DNA of 64,000 bases from Takifugu bimaculatus (Eukaryota; Chordata; Actinopteri; Tetraodontiformes; Tetraodontidae): the NCBI GenBank assembly GCA_004026145.2, contig CP034992.1, positions 4,038,931-4,102,930 on the forward strand. The letters run 5' to 3'. The translations under genes were made by a program, and so were the position numbers. The notes under the pieces are model-generated. The model was given only the letters and a program-made list of their open reading frames with translations, was not told the origin of the DNA and did not search any database. Shown piece after piece: positions 11,818 through 23,117 of the stretch; the stretch's first letter is position 1; the number at the start of each line of letters is the position of its first letter.

Positions 11818-13723
11818 CTTTCCCATCATCCTCTGCGGCTCCATATCCACCTTCCATGTTGCCGTCCCTCCCCTGAATTGCTTCTCCCGCTCCGTGAGTT
11901 CAGGCAGAACTTTCAGATCCACGTTTCTTTGATATTTCTGCTGTAAAATCTAAGATTCGCTGTTTCTTCTTCCCCTGACTGGGCTTCAGAGATGCACCCC
12001 CGCTCTCCTTTGAGCTGATTTTAAAAACTAAATCAAATCTGTCTGTTTCAGAGTTAAAGCCACTGGAGGTTAAGCACACGGGCTGTAACTGCAGCGGGGT
12101 TGGAGGGGGGGCATTACTAATTTATGAAGTGAAATGAAAAAAAGGCAGAAAATGATGATTCTTTCTTCTTCAGCCCAGAGAGGAGCCGCTGCTCCAGCAG
12201 ACCTCGCCTCCGCCCGTCGCCTCCTTTGTGTTCGGAGGCCGATCCTTTTATGTCCGTATGAAAAGCGCTGCTAAAAGCTTTATTGGACCTTTGGGTTCCG
12301 GGGGGGTGACGTGTCCGAGCCCGTCGGCGTGATGTTGGAAGGCAGGTGATGGCGTGCTGGGTGGGGAGGGAGGGCGGCGAGTTTATTGCGGCTTGGAGAT
12401 GCCGCGACTCCGCGATCTGGTCCCAGCGGACGCCTGCGGGCGGGGGGGTGGCGGGGGTGGGGAGGGGGGAGAATTGAGTTACAGCAGTAGATGCTGTTGT
12501 AAATAAGGAGATGGCAGGAGAGAGGGGATGCCGGCTTTGTTTTATAAGGTCATTTAAAGGAGTAATGTGGCACTCTGTCGGGAATTGACTTTCATTAAAA
12601 GAGCCAACGAGGTGGGGGGTGGGGGGGGGGCTGCTCCCGTGTCTGCGCAGAATTCCCAACACGCAGGCAGGCGCACATTTTTTGGATCTACATGCGGTTG
12701 TACAAACACATTCCTGGCTCCAGTAAAGCATTTTATATCCCCGCTGGGAACAGCCGCCATCAGAGCCCCCCCAGTGCCACTCCAGCTGAAGTGTGCTGCC
12801 GCGGCAACAGCTGCGAGCACCGGGTCATGTTCCGGTCCCTCGAGGGGATCTCAAGATCGCAACAATTAGAACAAATTCAGGCGCCGCCCGTGAGCTCCGC
12901 CCGACCTTTGATCCACTCGGGCCGCCGTCATCAAGTTCTCTCCGAGCTTGTTGGAGAACGAATGGAGGTTGAGGACGTCTCGGAGAGTCCAGACCCAGAC
13001 CCGTGCGCGTTCTGACAGTGACACATCGCAGCCATCCGCCGCCACACCCGACCCGCTCAGGTTCCTCTGCCCCCCCCCAGCTGATGACCATCTCCCTCCT
13101 TTTTGCTTCTCTCTGTTGCTCTTTTGCATCATTTCTCTCTGGGCAGCGCGCCAGCAGGTCCGGTTCTGTATTAATGATGCTGGACCGGAGGAGTAAGAGC
13201 TGGTTCCTCTGCGTTGAGGTTCTTTAAAGGGACGATTCTGAGGAGCTCGCCTCCCCACAAAGGAGACCTTTGCTTCTGAACTTGATCAAATATCCCCAAA
13301 GGATGCAGGAGGTTTTAGAGCTTGAATAAACCCTGAGCCTCTACTTCCTGTTTTACTTCATCAAGAACTCGGGTCCCACCGGGACGGACTCCGCTCCGCT
13401 CGTCACGCCATCCCGCGTCTACATTTAGGATACGTTACTTCATTATCAGCCTTCACACTCTTCTGCCTGCTGATCTCATCAGCGGCTGCGGTCGCACGTG
13501 CAGAACGCACGACACGGGATCACTGCTGCTGCGTTATTCCGTGCACGCGTGTGCGGCACGTGTGTCGCGCCCTTAAAGATGCTCACACTCGGGGTCCGTT
13601 GAGACCGTGTCGTGAAGCACCTGTCATCACCTGTTTCACGAGCCGAGGCCGTGCTCCAACACTTCTTTTAGCTTCTCAGGCAACATCTGTGGACTGTCGC
13701 CGAGCTCCTGCATTCCAGTACAG

Positions 13724-13724
<1 letters not shown>

Positions 13725-13798
<74 letters not shown>

Positions 13799-13818
13799 CG
13801 CACACACACACACACACC
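13725..13818. repeat. (CA)n microsatellite, about 93 bp
   Basis: The longest CA array of the window, with two CG interruptions near its 3' end (around 13792 and 13800). It lies about 350 bp upstream of exon 2. Confidence 0.97.
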
Positions 13819-14097
13819 ACCGGTGTCCACATGTGTGCTGAGACAGACGGGACACATGCTGCTGGTCAGTCCTCGTGCTGCTCTGCACCCTGCGGTTCTC
13901 GAGGTTATCCGTCAATCCCGACACTGTGTCCGCGCCACCTGTCAGGTATCCCAGCATGCACCACCAGCCTTCTGCTGCACACACTTGACAGCCACTGTTG
14001 TCACTCAGCAGAACACACACACAGGCCCCCTCAGACACACACACACGCTGCTAAATGTAATGGAATGCTGAATCGTTCTTCATAACCCTAACAAGCC

Positions 14098-14098
<1 letters not shown>

Positions 14099-14166
<68 letters not shown>
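14099..14166 (+). repeat. (CTGT)17 array forming the 3' splice-site tract of exon 2
   Basis: Seventeen perfect CTGT units (68 bp) end exactly at the acceptor dinucleotide AG (14167-14168) of exon 2. No A occurs from 14096 to 14166, so the branch point cannot lie inside the array. The nearest good match is CTAAC at 14088-14092. The array therefore replaces a normal polypyrimidine tract and pushes the branch point more than 70 nt from the AG. Confidence 0.97.
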
Positions 14167-14168
14167 AG

Positions 14169-14269
14169 GTGGTCAGGGTTCCAGTGGAGAGCTGCGAGCA
14201 GTACGCCACCTGTGGGGAGTGTTTGGGCTCCAGGGACCCTCACTGTGGATGGTGTGTCCTCCACAATGT
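14169..14269 (+). CDS. plxna1: plxna1 exon 2: PSI1 domain, first part
   Basis: The 101-nt exon encodes fragment residues 46-79, starting VVRVPVESC. It opens the first PSI domain, the small cystine-knot module that follows sema and orients the stalk. The cysteine pattern C-x5-C-x2-C-x7-C-x2-C is visible in SCEQYATCGECLGSRDPHCG, and the GWC core is intact. The entry phase is 0 and the exit phase is 2, with donor GTAAGT at 14270. The acceptor is unusual because it is preceded directly by (CTGT)17. VPVESC is the standard plexin A junction after the last sema strand, which supports contiguity with exon 1. Confidence 0.96.
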
Positions 14270-16045
14270 GTAAGTTCCACACACTCGTGTCACGTTAGTG
14301 CTCCATGGATGATGCTCAAGGCAACGTATACGGTTGTAATGTGTAGATTATCATTATTATTATGGGTATTATCATCATTGTTGTTAAATTAAAGCTACCT
14401 TAGAAACTATTTTATCTCTTTGAACTAATGCAGAGGTAAAAACCTCCCAGCACTAATTTGTTATCAAGTTATTATCCATTTAGAACAAACAGTTTGAAAG
14501 CTTCTCATTTACCCTGTTAGGATATGAAGACCATAAACCTGTTATAAAGCAATTAAACATCAGAACAGCTCAACAACCCACATTCGACTTTCCAACCAAT
14601 AAAAATGAAAAATGTTTGGGTTTTTTTTTGTTAATGGGTTTGATTGTGATGAAATTGGCAGCTGGATCCTTTTATTTTTATCCTTTTAAAGGAATTACAG
14701 GAAAGCTTTTGCATATTTTGATGGATATTTTTTGTCCTGTTGTTCTAAGTTGGTACCTGCAGAGACAAAATGTTTGAAACTGTAACCAGTTCAAGCTGGA
14801 ACTAATAATTCCATTTCTGAGTTGAACTAATTCAGACTGCAGCGCTCTCGCTCACGCTCACGCTCACGCTCTGTTTCTGAGCTGATGTTTCAGTTTATCC
14901 GTCAGATTTGTTCCTGGAACAGATTTTTGCCTGCGAGTGAGTGAACGACCGTGTGTTGTTAGAAGCTGACGGGATGCTAAACTCGTTGGGGGCTCCTGGG
15001 GCGTTTGAGCCCTCTGTGAGGTAGTTAAATACACAAAAATGACACATCGCCCTCTTGGCTTTCCTCAGGTGCACGTATGCAGGTGCACGTATGCAGGTGC
15101 ACGTATGCAGGTGCACGTATGCAGGTGCACGTATGCAGGTGCACGTATGCAGGTGCACCTTTCAAAGTAACCCCGCGGTGAAGGGAGATTATTTTTTAGG
15201 ACCCGAAAATGTTTAGCATCCACAACACAGCCCTCAGTCTCTCCCCCCCACTAACACACACACACACACACACAGACACACACACACACACTTCTTGGCT
15301 AATGATTAACTCCATCCACTCCAGGAGCTTCAGAAAGGGAAAGAGGAGCATCATTACAATCCTGTAATGGCGCGTCAGCATCGTGTGTGTTGTGACTCTC
15401 GGCGGAGCTGTTGACCACGGCGGAGCGTGGCCGATGGCTCGGGGGGGGGGGGGGGGTTAGCTTTTTTGGCTTTCCTGCTATTGTTAAAGCCTCACAGAGG
15501 GCTGCATCAGCGTTCCACTCCCACCAGTGGGACCAGTTGTAATGGGTTGGAAGGTGAACGCCGCACCATGAACCGCTAAATGTAAAGTGTTCGCACGCAG
15601 AGCCGCACGCACGTCTCGTGAAACGATCGGGCGATTTGCAATAATTGGGGGAAAGGGCTGATGTAAGGCTGTAGGATTTGTATCGTTTTTATGACTGTGT
15701 GAATCTTTTATGATTGCTCGTATACTGGAGATTTCTTTTTAAAAAAAGGAACCAGGCCTGTAGATGGCAACACGAGGGTAAATGGGTGTTCTTATAGCAC
15801 GGTGGGTCTGGGACAGATGTCAGGGCCAGTAAGGTAATGATATACAGGCCTGCACTAATATGAGGGGAGCTACTGGCCCATTTCTCTTCTGTTATTGCTC
15901 CCACCGCTGTGTGACGCTGATGGCTGTGCATGTTTGTCATTTTAATATGATTGTCATATTAGCCTAACCGTTTACTGACATCACTTGCTTCACTCTTCCT
16001 CCCCGCTGCCTCCCCCCCTCCTCTCTTCTGGTGCCCGTTCTGCAG
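14270..16045 (+). other. Intron 2 (about 1.8 kb)
   Basis: Runs from GTAAGT to TTCTGCAG. It holds an AT-rich first half, a CACGCT hexanucleotide run near 14848-14871, a 14-bp minisatellite at 15067-15158, a CA array at about 15254-15291 and a long G run at about 15439-15456. No gene is recognised. Confidence 0.92.
15067..15158. repeat. 14-bp minisatellite, unit AGGTGCACGTATGC, 6.6 copies
   Basis: Six perfect copies (15067-15150) are followed by a partial copy. The unit contains the palindrome GTGCAC, and on the minus strand TACGTGC, which includes the ACGTG core seen in hypoxia response elements. Confidence 0.97.
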
Positions 16046-16169
16046 GTGTTCACGTAAGGACCGCTGCGAGCGAGCAGGGGAGCCCCAGAGGTTTGCCTCC
16101 GACCAGCGGCAGTGCGTGGAGCTCACCGTGCAGCCCAGAAACATCTCCGTCACCATGTCTGAAGTCCAG
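16046..16169 (+). CDS. plxna1: plxna1 exon 3: end of PSI1, start of IPT1
   Basis: The 124-nt exon completes the split codon of exon 2 and encodes fragment residues 79-120, CSRKDRCERAGEPQRFASD to NISVTMSEVQ. It supplies the last cysteines of PSI1 and the linker into the first IPT (immunoglobulin-like, plexin, transcription factor) domain. The block ERAGEPQRFASD followed by LTVQPRNISVTMSEV is close to mammalian PLXNA1 as I remember it. The acceptor TTCTGCAG is strong. The donor CAG|GTTTGT is weaker than average, with T at +3. The exit phase is 0. One N-glycosylation sequon (NIS) is present. Confidence 0.95.
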
Positions 16170-16756
16170 GTTTGTGCTTTCACAGCTGCACTTGTATGAC
16201 TAAACTATTGGAAGCTCTAAAGCTCCGCCTCATAGCCACGCAGAAAGCCCCACGTGCACACGCAGGTCGTTCAGCGGCAGCCTTAATCTAATCCTGGATA
16301 ATGTCCGCGGTGACCTTTAGTCGTGATCGGCCGTGAATTAGATGTTCGGGGCCCGCAGCTCGGTCTCGTACCTTTGAATAAACGCCGTTCTGAGTGCGTG
16401 TTGTGACAATGAGAGAGCTCTCATTCTGTCAGCAGCTCGTCAGCGTTAGCGCACCAGACTGACTGATTACATTTGGCTTCAGCGCACATTAACACACACA
16501 AGTTAACCTTGCAATAGCGACACTGATTGAAGCGCACAAGCCCCCCCAACACACACACACACACACACACACTCTTTTCGCCCCGCTGCTCTCACACACC
16601 TACAGACAAGCGTCACCCCCACCCCCACCCCTCCCCCAACACCCATTAACCCTGATGTCATATCTTATAACGATCCATGTACACCATGTCCTTCCATTGA
16701 TCTTGTACTGATTGTCCTACTTTTCTTCCCCCCCCCCCCCCCCCCCCTCCTTGTAG
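16170..16756 (+). other. Intron 3 (587 nt)
   Basis: Contains a CA array at 16550-16572, several C-rich runs near 16610-16635, and a run of 20 C at 16728-16747 that serves as the pyrimidine tract of the exon 4 acceptor. Nothing else is seen. Confidence 0.92.
16728..16747 (+). repeat. C20 homopolymer at the exon 4 3' splice site
   Basis: Twenty C followed by TCCTTGTAG and the exon. The homopolymer acts as most of the polypyrimidine tract, and its length is likely to vary between individuals. Confidence 0.93.
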
Positions 16757-16910
16757 CTGGTCCTACAGGCTCGCAATGTGCCTGATCTCTCAGCGGGGGT
16801 CAACTGTTCCTTCGAGGACTACGTGGAGACAGAGGGGCGTATCCAGGGCGGACACATCTTTTGCATGTCTCCCTCCGCCCGAGACGTCATCCCAATCACG
16901 AGGAACAAAG
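16757..16910 (+). CDS. plxna1: plxna1 exon 4: IPT1 domain
   Basis: The 154-nt exon encodes fragment residues 121-172, LVLQARNVPDLSAGVNCSFE through SARDVIPITRNK. It is the middle of the first IPT domain of the ectodomain stalk. The LVLQARNVPDLSAGVNCSFE block is a conserved plexin A strand pair, and NCS is a sequon. The entry phase is 0 and the exit phase is 1, with donor AAAG|GTCAGG. The segment YVETEGRIQGG diverges from mammals, which is normal for this loop. Confidence 0.95.
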
Positions 16911-17773
16911 GTCAGGGAGGCGGGGGTGAGGTCTGGGTGGGGGATCTGCAGGGGACTTGATGGAGCTTCTTATTTCCTGCTATAAAACACGTTTTCTCTT
17001 CATTTTTCTGTCGATATCTTCAGCAATGTGTCTGTTGGCCACTGGCTTCCTTGGGGGTGTATTTTACATCAGTAGCGTGTAAAAGCCTGCATGAAGCACA
17101 ACAGAATTAATCTGAGGAGATGATTTGCTGCCCGTCTATATTCAGAATACCTCGTCGCAGCCAGTGAAGATGGCCCGTTCCCATTCAAAGTCCCCAACAG
17201 GAGTCTACATTCATTTGCTTAAAATAGAACTGTTTTTGAATCCCAATTATCATGCATTATGCACCAGTGTCACTTTCATTGTTGCTGTTTCTCTCCACGT
17301 TGCTGCCTCCGGTTACGCTCCTAACTTCTCTTCAAAGCAACAACTTTGCTATTTTTAAAACTGCCCACATTTTTTTTTTTAGATTATTTCTCTATTTACA
17401 CAGATTATGCAGCTGTTTCATGTGTCAAACCGCAAACTTTGATTTTGACACTCAAAGCAGAGGAAACATGTCAGATATTCTGCTTCAAGTTTGCTGAAAG
17501 CGATACGTGAGTAGTCCTCAGCTGAGCCCATTATGCCCCATTACGACTGCTCATCAGCGCTGGCATCCAAACTCTGATTGGTGCTGCTATTTTTACTGCC
17601 ACCCCACTGTGGGTGTGACATGAGCGGCGCGTTGCTAAGATACAGTGTTTCTTAGTGTGTGCATGTCTTAACCGAGGTGACGCCGAAACCTGATGAATTT
17701 AGTGCCCTGCCGCGATGTAAAGTATTTATTTTGGGGATTTTTTTTTTCATGGATTTGTGTTTGCATTCTGCAG
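16911..17773 (+). other. Intron 4 (863 nt)
   Basis: Runs from GTCAGG to TTCTGCAG. It is AT-richer than its neighbours and has short T runs near 17370 and 17739. No repeat array or gene is seen. Confidence 0.92.
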
Positions 17774-17873
17774 GTGACAAACGGGTGGTGAAGCTTTACC
17801 TGAAATCCAAGGAGACGGGAAAGAAGTTTGCCAGCGTCGACTTCGTCTTCTACAACTGCAGCGTCCACCAGTC
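17774..17873 (+). CDS. plxna1: plxna1 exon 5: end of IPT1, start of PSI2
   Basis: The 100-nt exon encodes fragment residues 172-205, GDKRVVKLYLKSKETGKKFA through FYNCSVHQS. It finishes IPT1 and brings the first cysteine of PSI2 (NCS, also a sequon). The stretch VVKLYLKSKETGKKFASVDF is, as I remember, identical to mammalian PLXNA1 and differs in A2, A3 and A4, so it is one of the best paralogue markers here. The acceptor is TTCTGCAG and the donor is TC|GTAAGT. The entry phase is 1 and the exit phase is 2. Confidence 0.97.
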
Positions 17874-20800
17874 GTAAGTTCTGGTTTGTTCACGTGCACA
17901 CCTGTAGTGAGACTGTCTTTGTCCCAGGTGACATGGGTCTGTAATGGGATTATATTTACAAATCATGTCGCCTCTGCTATGAAAGGTATCGAGTTACGCT
18001 TTAGCTTGATAGCATTGGGCCAAATCACAATAGTCAATTAGGAGCTAGCAAGTCAGCAGCATAGCATAACCTCCAGTTTGCACCGTGTTAGTCAGCTGTT
18101 AAAACTCCTCCGTGTACTTTTTTACACGCCGTTCCACTTCCAGGTCAGAATCTGTCACAGAACGTCCTGTCCAATTCCTGTCCCACGGGTGTGTAAACAG
18201 GCCGGAGTAGATCTGCCGTTGAGGCGAAATCAGCCCATTCTTTACAATTCAGCCTCCTGACGACGTCACTCACATTCCCTGTTGATGCAGACTCATGTTG
18301 GAGGATTCTTCCTGATTTCCTGATGTCAAAACAAAGATGAGCGCTGCAATTCCACTGGAGCTCAACTGGGTCATTTAACTGGGCTGCCATCCCAGAATGC
18401 ACGCCTACATTCTCCTGTGCATTCAGACGTGTTTTTGTCCTTTTTCTGATTCATTTCTGACCATCACAACAAGTCACTTTGGTTTGACCGTCCCATTGTT
18501 TCCACCTGTGTGGCTAATAAAGGAGCCCACGCTTTAAAGGAATAAGTGGATCACAACAAGATGGGAAAGGGCTGAGGGGGAATTGGGATTGGCCTTTTAA
18601 TTCCTCCTACATCCCCTCTAATTCTGTGGGAACGAGCGCATCCAGAGAGGGTCGGGGGGGGTTAACTGAGTCAGAGGCGATTCGCTGAGGCAATGACGAG
18701 ATCTTTAATGTTGTTATGAGAATATGGTCGAGGAAATTAGAGCGTGGCAGCCCGCCATACTTTAGGTAATTAATGGGAAACACTACACAAATAACCCCCC
18801 CTCCCAGTGACCTCCCCCAGAAGCTCGCGTTACCAGTGGAGGGCACAAAAAATCGAACACGCCAGATACGAGAGGGGAGGAACACCAGAACGCCCGCTCG
18901 TGATATTTGAATTAATTATCCAGTGGAGCGCTGGGATGCTTCTAAATAACAGAGTCTGATCCCGTTTATGTTGCTCTCGCTTGATTAGTGACTTTCCTTC
19001 AGCATCTTTGCTGCTTCTTTACACAAGAAAGGTGCAAGCACGTGTGTCACCGTTGTGAAACACCATCTCTTCCCTCGCGCTCTGCCGGCTGCTGCTGCTC
19101 CTCTCATCCACCTTCTGCCCCATCATGGAAACACGCCCCTGAATCAGCCCAACAGCTATTCTAACACTCTCTGCCGTAAAAGAATCCCCTGATTCCTCCG
19201 CTCCGACCACATGATACCCTCCCTCCTGTCCATCCAGCGCTGATCCAGCGGCGGCTAAAGCGTCTGCTGGGGTATTAGCCGCGGGGCAGCAGATGGCTCG
19301 GCTGGCTCAAGGGTAGCAGAGGGCTCCATCCAGGCTTCCCTCTGGACGTCAGATGAGACTCCCGTGGGGGTCGGCTGCAAACACACACACACACACACAT
19401 ACACGCTCGGCCACACCTCTCGGGCCACGTCACCTGCAGCTCGTCGAAACCTCCGCCGCTTCAGACACCTAATCCGTCATTGCGACCTTTAACCCCCGGC
19501 CCCCCTCTCAGAAAATCCCCTGACACGACAGCGGCGATTAGCTCAGCCAGTCAAGGGCGTGGCGGTTCCCCTCCCCAACTCCCAGTTCATTCATCTCCCA
19601 TTAGGACCCTGCCAGCTTTGCTCCTGTTCCCAGCACCTCACACGCTGGCGAGGACACGTGCGCTCCTCCGTCTCCGTCTATAGAAATGTAAAATAATAGC
19701 AAGAGCGAAGGGTTCGTCCCTTTGATTCGATCAGCGTCCCGGTTTGATGCAGCCTCTGAGTGACGTAATGTCCGTGTTTAATGGCGCTACAGATGTGGCG
19801 CGCTGCGTCTTCGGCGGCCACTCTGAAGGCAACGAGACCGAGATAAGAATCTCGTTTTCAGCGGGTGGTCCGGCCCACATGCCCGCCGTCTTCCTCTGCT
19901 CCCGGACATCAGCGCGTATCTTCTGATGAGATCAGACTGGTAATGCCAGTGATGTAATGGCTCCACGTGCACGCAGCTGCATGTAGGGCTCTTCTGCCCA
20001 GAATCAGGCTCACGTTTAAAATGCTGCGGACAGCCGCCGTTTCAGAAATTCACTTTTGTTCGTTAGGAACTGAGCCCAGTGGTGGAGTCGCTGCGTCACG
20101 GTCACCAATCAGTTCCACTGGCGCCCCAAGACCCAGCCCCCTCCTAAAAAAAGGAAAAACACACTCCCCTTCCCGCTTATTTACTCTACTGATTACGTCG
20201 TGATTCTCGCCTTCTAAAAAATGCCATAAATTTGCATAGTGTTATTAATTAAATTAGAATTCCCACTGTTTCAGTTTAAGCATTGCTGAGATTGAAATAG
20301 AAAATCACCCACGGCCATGATTGCTCCTTAATTAAATATTTCCTCTTTTTTTTTCGCACATTCATTAAAGATGGTGAGAATATTCTGACAGCAATTTTGG
20401 GTTTAACGGTCTCGGAAGCGCCTTTGTTACCGTTGCTAATGCGTCTGGGACGGTTCCTGGATCATTATCGGTGTCGTTGAAAACGCACTCAAGATAATTG
20501 GTGGACAAAGTTTATTGAAAGTAATTTTGAGGCTGATTTATGCGGAGGAAAAACCTGCGTTTTTAATGAAAACCTGAAGGAGTTCTGGCGGTCGGTGTTT
20601 CTGCATGCCTGATCCCCTTTCAGGAATTTCTCTAAATAATAATATCCATCCAGAAAACATACATTTAATAAAATAAAGCTGGGACGCTGCTCACCAGCAC
20701 ACCCCCATGTGTGAAATGCACTCAGTAATAATAGGATAGGCTGTCCTAGAGGACCATTAAATTATTCACCTCCACTCCTTTGAAATGAATAGCAGCAAAT

Positions 20801-23002
20801 ATTTAAATCATTTTGCAGGAGTGTCAGACGCACCTCACCAGGAGAGCGGATTGTATTTACTCTCCAGTCTGACCGTGGGGAGGAAATCACAGCCCATTGT
20901 GTCGCCCCCCCTTTCCCCCAAAAATACACTATCGCTCCTAAAGCTAGGCCGGCTCGATTAGCATCTGAATATGAATGGATTAAATTAGCATCGCGAGTGT
21001 AGCCGTACAGGGAGCGTGTCTGCCTCCGCTCACAGCCGAGGGCAGTGCCAGAGCGGCGGGGAAGAGGAGAGGTTCGGTGGGGGGGCGTCTGAGCGGGGGG
21101 GCACCACCGGACAAGAGAGGAAGAATTATCGAACGGCTGCAAATGGCCCTGGGTGGGCCTGCCTTAAAAGGGTTGGTGGCTGGGCTAGAAGAGGGGCCGC
21201 CCGTGACAGGGGGCCACGGTACCACCGAGGAACCAAAGACGGAGCGGTAGGGGGTTGTCAGACGCCACCGTTAGCAGCTAGCCTGTGGTAGAACATGTGG
21301 AGTCTTTGATTCTGAAGAACTCATTAAAGGTACAGAAAGACGGCAGATGCGACCTGCTGAAATCTTTATGGTCATTTAAACGCCACTGACACGACTCGGG
21401 CGTGTGTGAAGGTCTGCGCCGCTGTGATTGGCTCAGGGTTCTGCTAACCTGCTGCGTTAAGCTGCCTGTCGTACTGTATATTGATGAGCGCTGATCCATC
21501 CAGGGGCCCCGCACGGGGGGGCGAAAAATCGCCATTCACATTGAAACTAGTAATTGTTTTGGAAGCCACCAGCTGAACAATGGGCCCGCGCTGACCGGCC
21601 ACATGCTCATTTGTCTGCATCAGTAATTTCATCTCTTCTTTTGTCCTTTATTGACACTTTCTTCAGCGAGCCGCTCACCCGTAGTTTAGCTGTTTTTTTG
21701 TCTCTGCGCTGCGTGCTAACCCGAGCCGGCGTAGCCTAATCGCTTTCCCTCCATTTGTCGGCAACATTGACAAATCTCCTATTTGCTCTCGTGAGGTATT
21801 AAGAGGCCTGTTATTTCCTTAGCTGCGCATCCCTCATTCTAAATGGACAGCTTCTCTCAGCACAATGCTAAATTGGTCAATTAAAGCGGCGGCGGGATTG
21901 AATTAAGCTGCAGCCTCTGATCTCGCTCAAAAGGAAGGGTCTGGTTTAGAACCCATTGCTTAAAGTGCACGGGGAACAAATGAGCGTCCCTAATTGATCC
22001 CAATAAATCCACGTCAGTGTTTGATGGAATCATACATGAGCCCCACAGCAAAGCTCTGGAGCTAAACCAGCAATTTTTCATGCGGCTGAGGGGACGGGCC
22101 GGCGCCGTTCTCCACCAGGCCAACATACACACCCTCCTGGTTGGGGAGGGGGGGTCATCGAGGGTGGTACGTGCACGCTACTCTAGCAGATGTGTTTGTT
22201 AATCACCCTCACAGCCCCTCTCCACCGTTGTAAGTGCACGCCGGCCCGCCTCGGCGGCATTAATGCTGCGTTTGTTATATTTCCAATAAAACATCTGCTC
22301 GCTGCGAAGTTGTTGAGGGAAAACTCGGCAACTAAAGCACAGTAAAACCCTGCAATAAAATAAAAGGGTTTTATCTGAAAGCTCCGAACGCTTGCATCAG
22401 ATAATCTCTCAAAGATCGAGAGGGGACCCCTAACACGTATGTTATAACACACACACACACACAGAGTGTAATTCAGCCCCCTCTCCCAGGAGGCTCCCGA
22501 AGGCCTCGCCACATCCCCCCATCCCCCGATACCTGCCGTCTCCACCTCTTTCATGGAAATCCACCTACGTTTGATCTCCCCCTCTCCGCTCTTTCTTCCT
22601 CCCATCCGTCTCTCTCGGCGCCTCCATCTGCAACCAAAGCCGGTGAATTTAAAACGGCGGAGCGCTCTTAACCCCGCAGATGAAAAAGAGCTTTAGACAA
22701 AGAACTGGGAGAGAGAGCTTTTTTAAAAACCAGACGGCAGGGAATGAAAGGATGGTCGGAGTGGTGGGGAGAGAGGGGGCGCGGGGCTGAACGGACGGAG
22801 CGAATGATAAAACAAGCCTCGCTGAGGGTGCAGCTGTTGTGGAGAAGCTGGGTGAACATGGAGCACATGGAGAACATGGAGAACATGCAGCAGGCGGGAG
22901 CATCCAGACGGTGATGAGCGAGCGTAGTCAGAGAGGATGATGGGTAACGGGGAGAGGGAACAGTGTCGCGGCGGCGCTTTAACCACCTCTTCTCTCTTCC
23001 AG
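17874..23002 (+). other. Intron 5 (about 5.1 kb)
   Basis: Runs from GTAAGT to TCTTCCAG. Repeats are modest: CA at 19380-19404 and 22447-22463, and an AACATGGAG tandem at 22855-22890. Two AT-rich islands, about 20215-20400 and 21740-21910, look unlike repeats and could be conserved noncoding elements. Purine-rich sequence precedes the acceptor region. Minus-strand open frames near 22.7-23.3 kb overlap exon 6 antisense and are not credible. Confidence 0.9.
22855..22890. repeat. 9-bp tandem, unit AACATGGAG, 4 copies
   Basis: Four near-perfect copies, about 110 bp upstream of exon 6. Confidence 0.9.
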
Positions 23003-23117
23003 CTGCCTCTCCTGTGTGAACGGCTCCTTCCCGTGTCACTGGTGCAAGTATCGCCACGTGTGCACCCAGAACGCCAACGACTGCTCTTTCCAAGAGGGAC
23101 GCGTCAACGTCTCCGAG
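23003..23117 (+). CDS. plxna1: plxna1 exon 6: PSI2 domain
   Basis: The 115-nt exon encodes fragment residues 205-243, CLSCVNGSFPCHWCKYRHVC through GRVNVSE. It carries most of the second PSI module, with the cysteine pattern C-x2-C-x6-C-x2-C-x5-C and a further C in NDCSF. Sequons are NGS and NVS. SCVNGSFPCHWCKYRHVCT is the PLXNA1 form as remembered; A2 and A4 read SAFRCHWCKYRNLC. The acceptor is CTTCCAG and the donor is GAG|GTAGGA. The entry phase is 2 and the exit phase is 0. Confidence 0.97.

Larger units (their letters stand above)
5228..14168 (+). other. Intron 1 (about 8.9 kb), microsatellite-rich
   Basis: The intron runs from GTGAGC to a TGTAG acceptor. It is the most repeat-dense intron: CA/GT arrays at about 5418-5439, 5639-5666, 6828-6863, 7201-7259, 7572-7614, 7739-7796, 7916-7969 and 13725-13818; G-runs at 5944-6017, 10776-10789 and 11161-11176; a C25 run at 11299-11323; a TTCATCCTCCC minisatellite at 11753-11817; and (CTGT)17 at 14099-14166. 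No nested gene is recognised. A minus-strand frame of about 204 codons at 12117-12731 has no familiar motif. Confidence 0.9.

Noticed and set aside
12117..12731. Minus-strand open frame of about 204 codons in intron 1
   Set aside because: Low-complexity Pro/Ser/Arg-rich translation, no recognised domain, no promoter or splice support, and it overlaps G and C runs.
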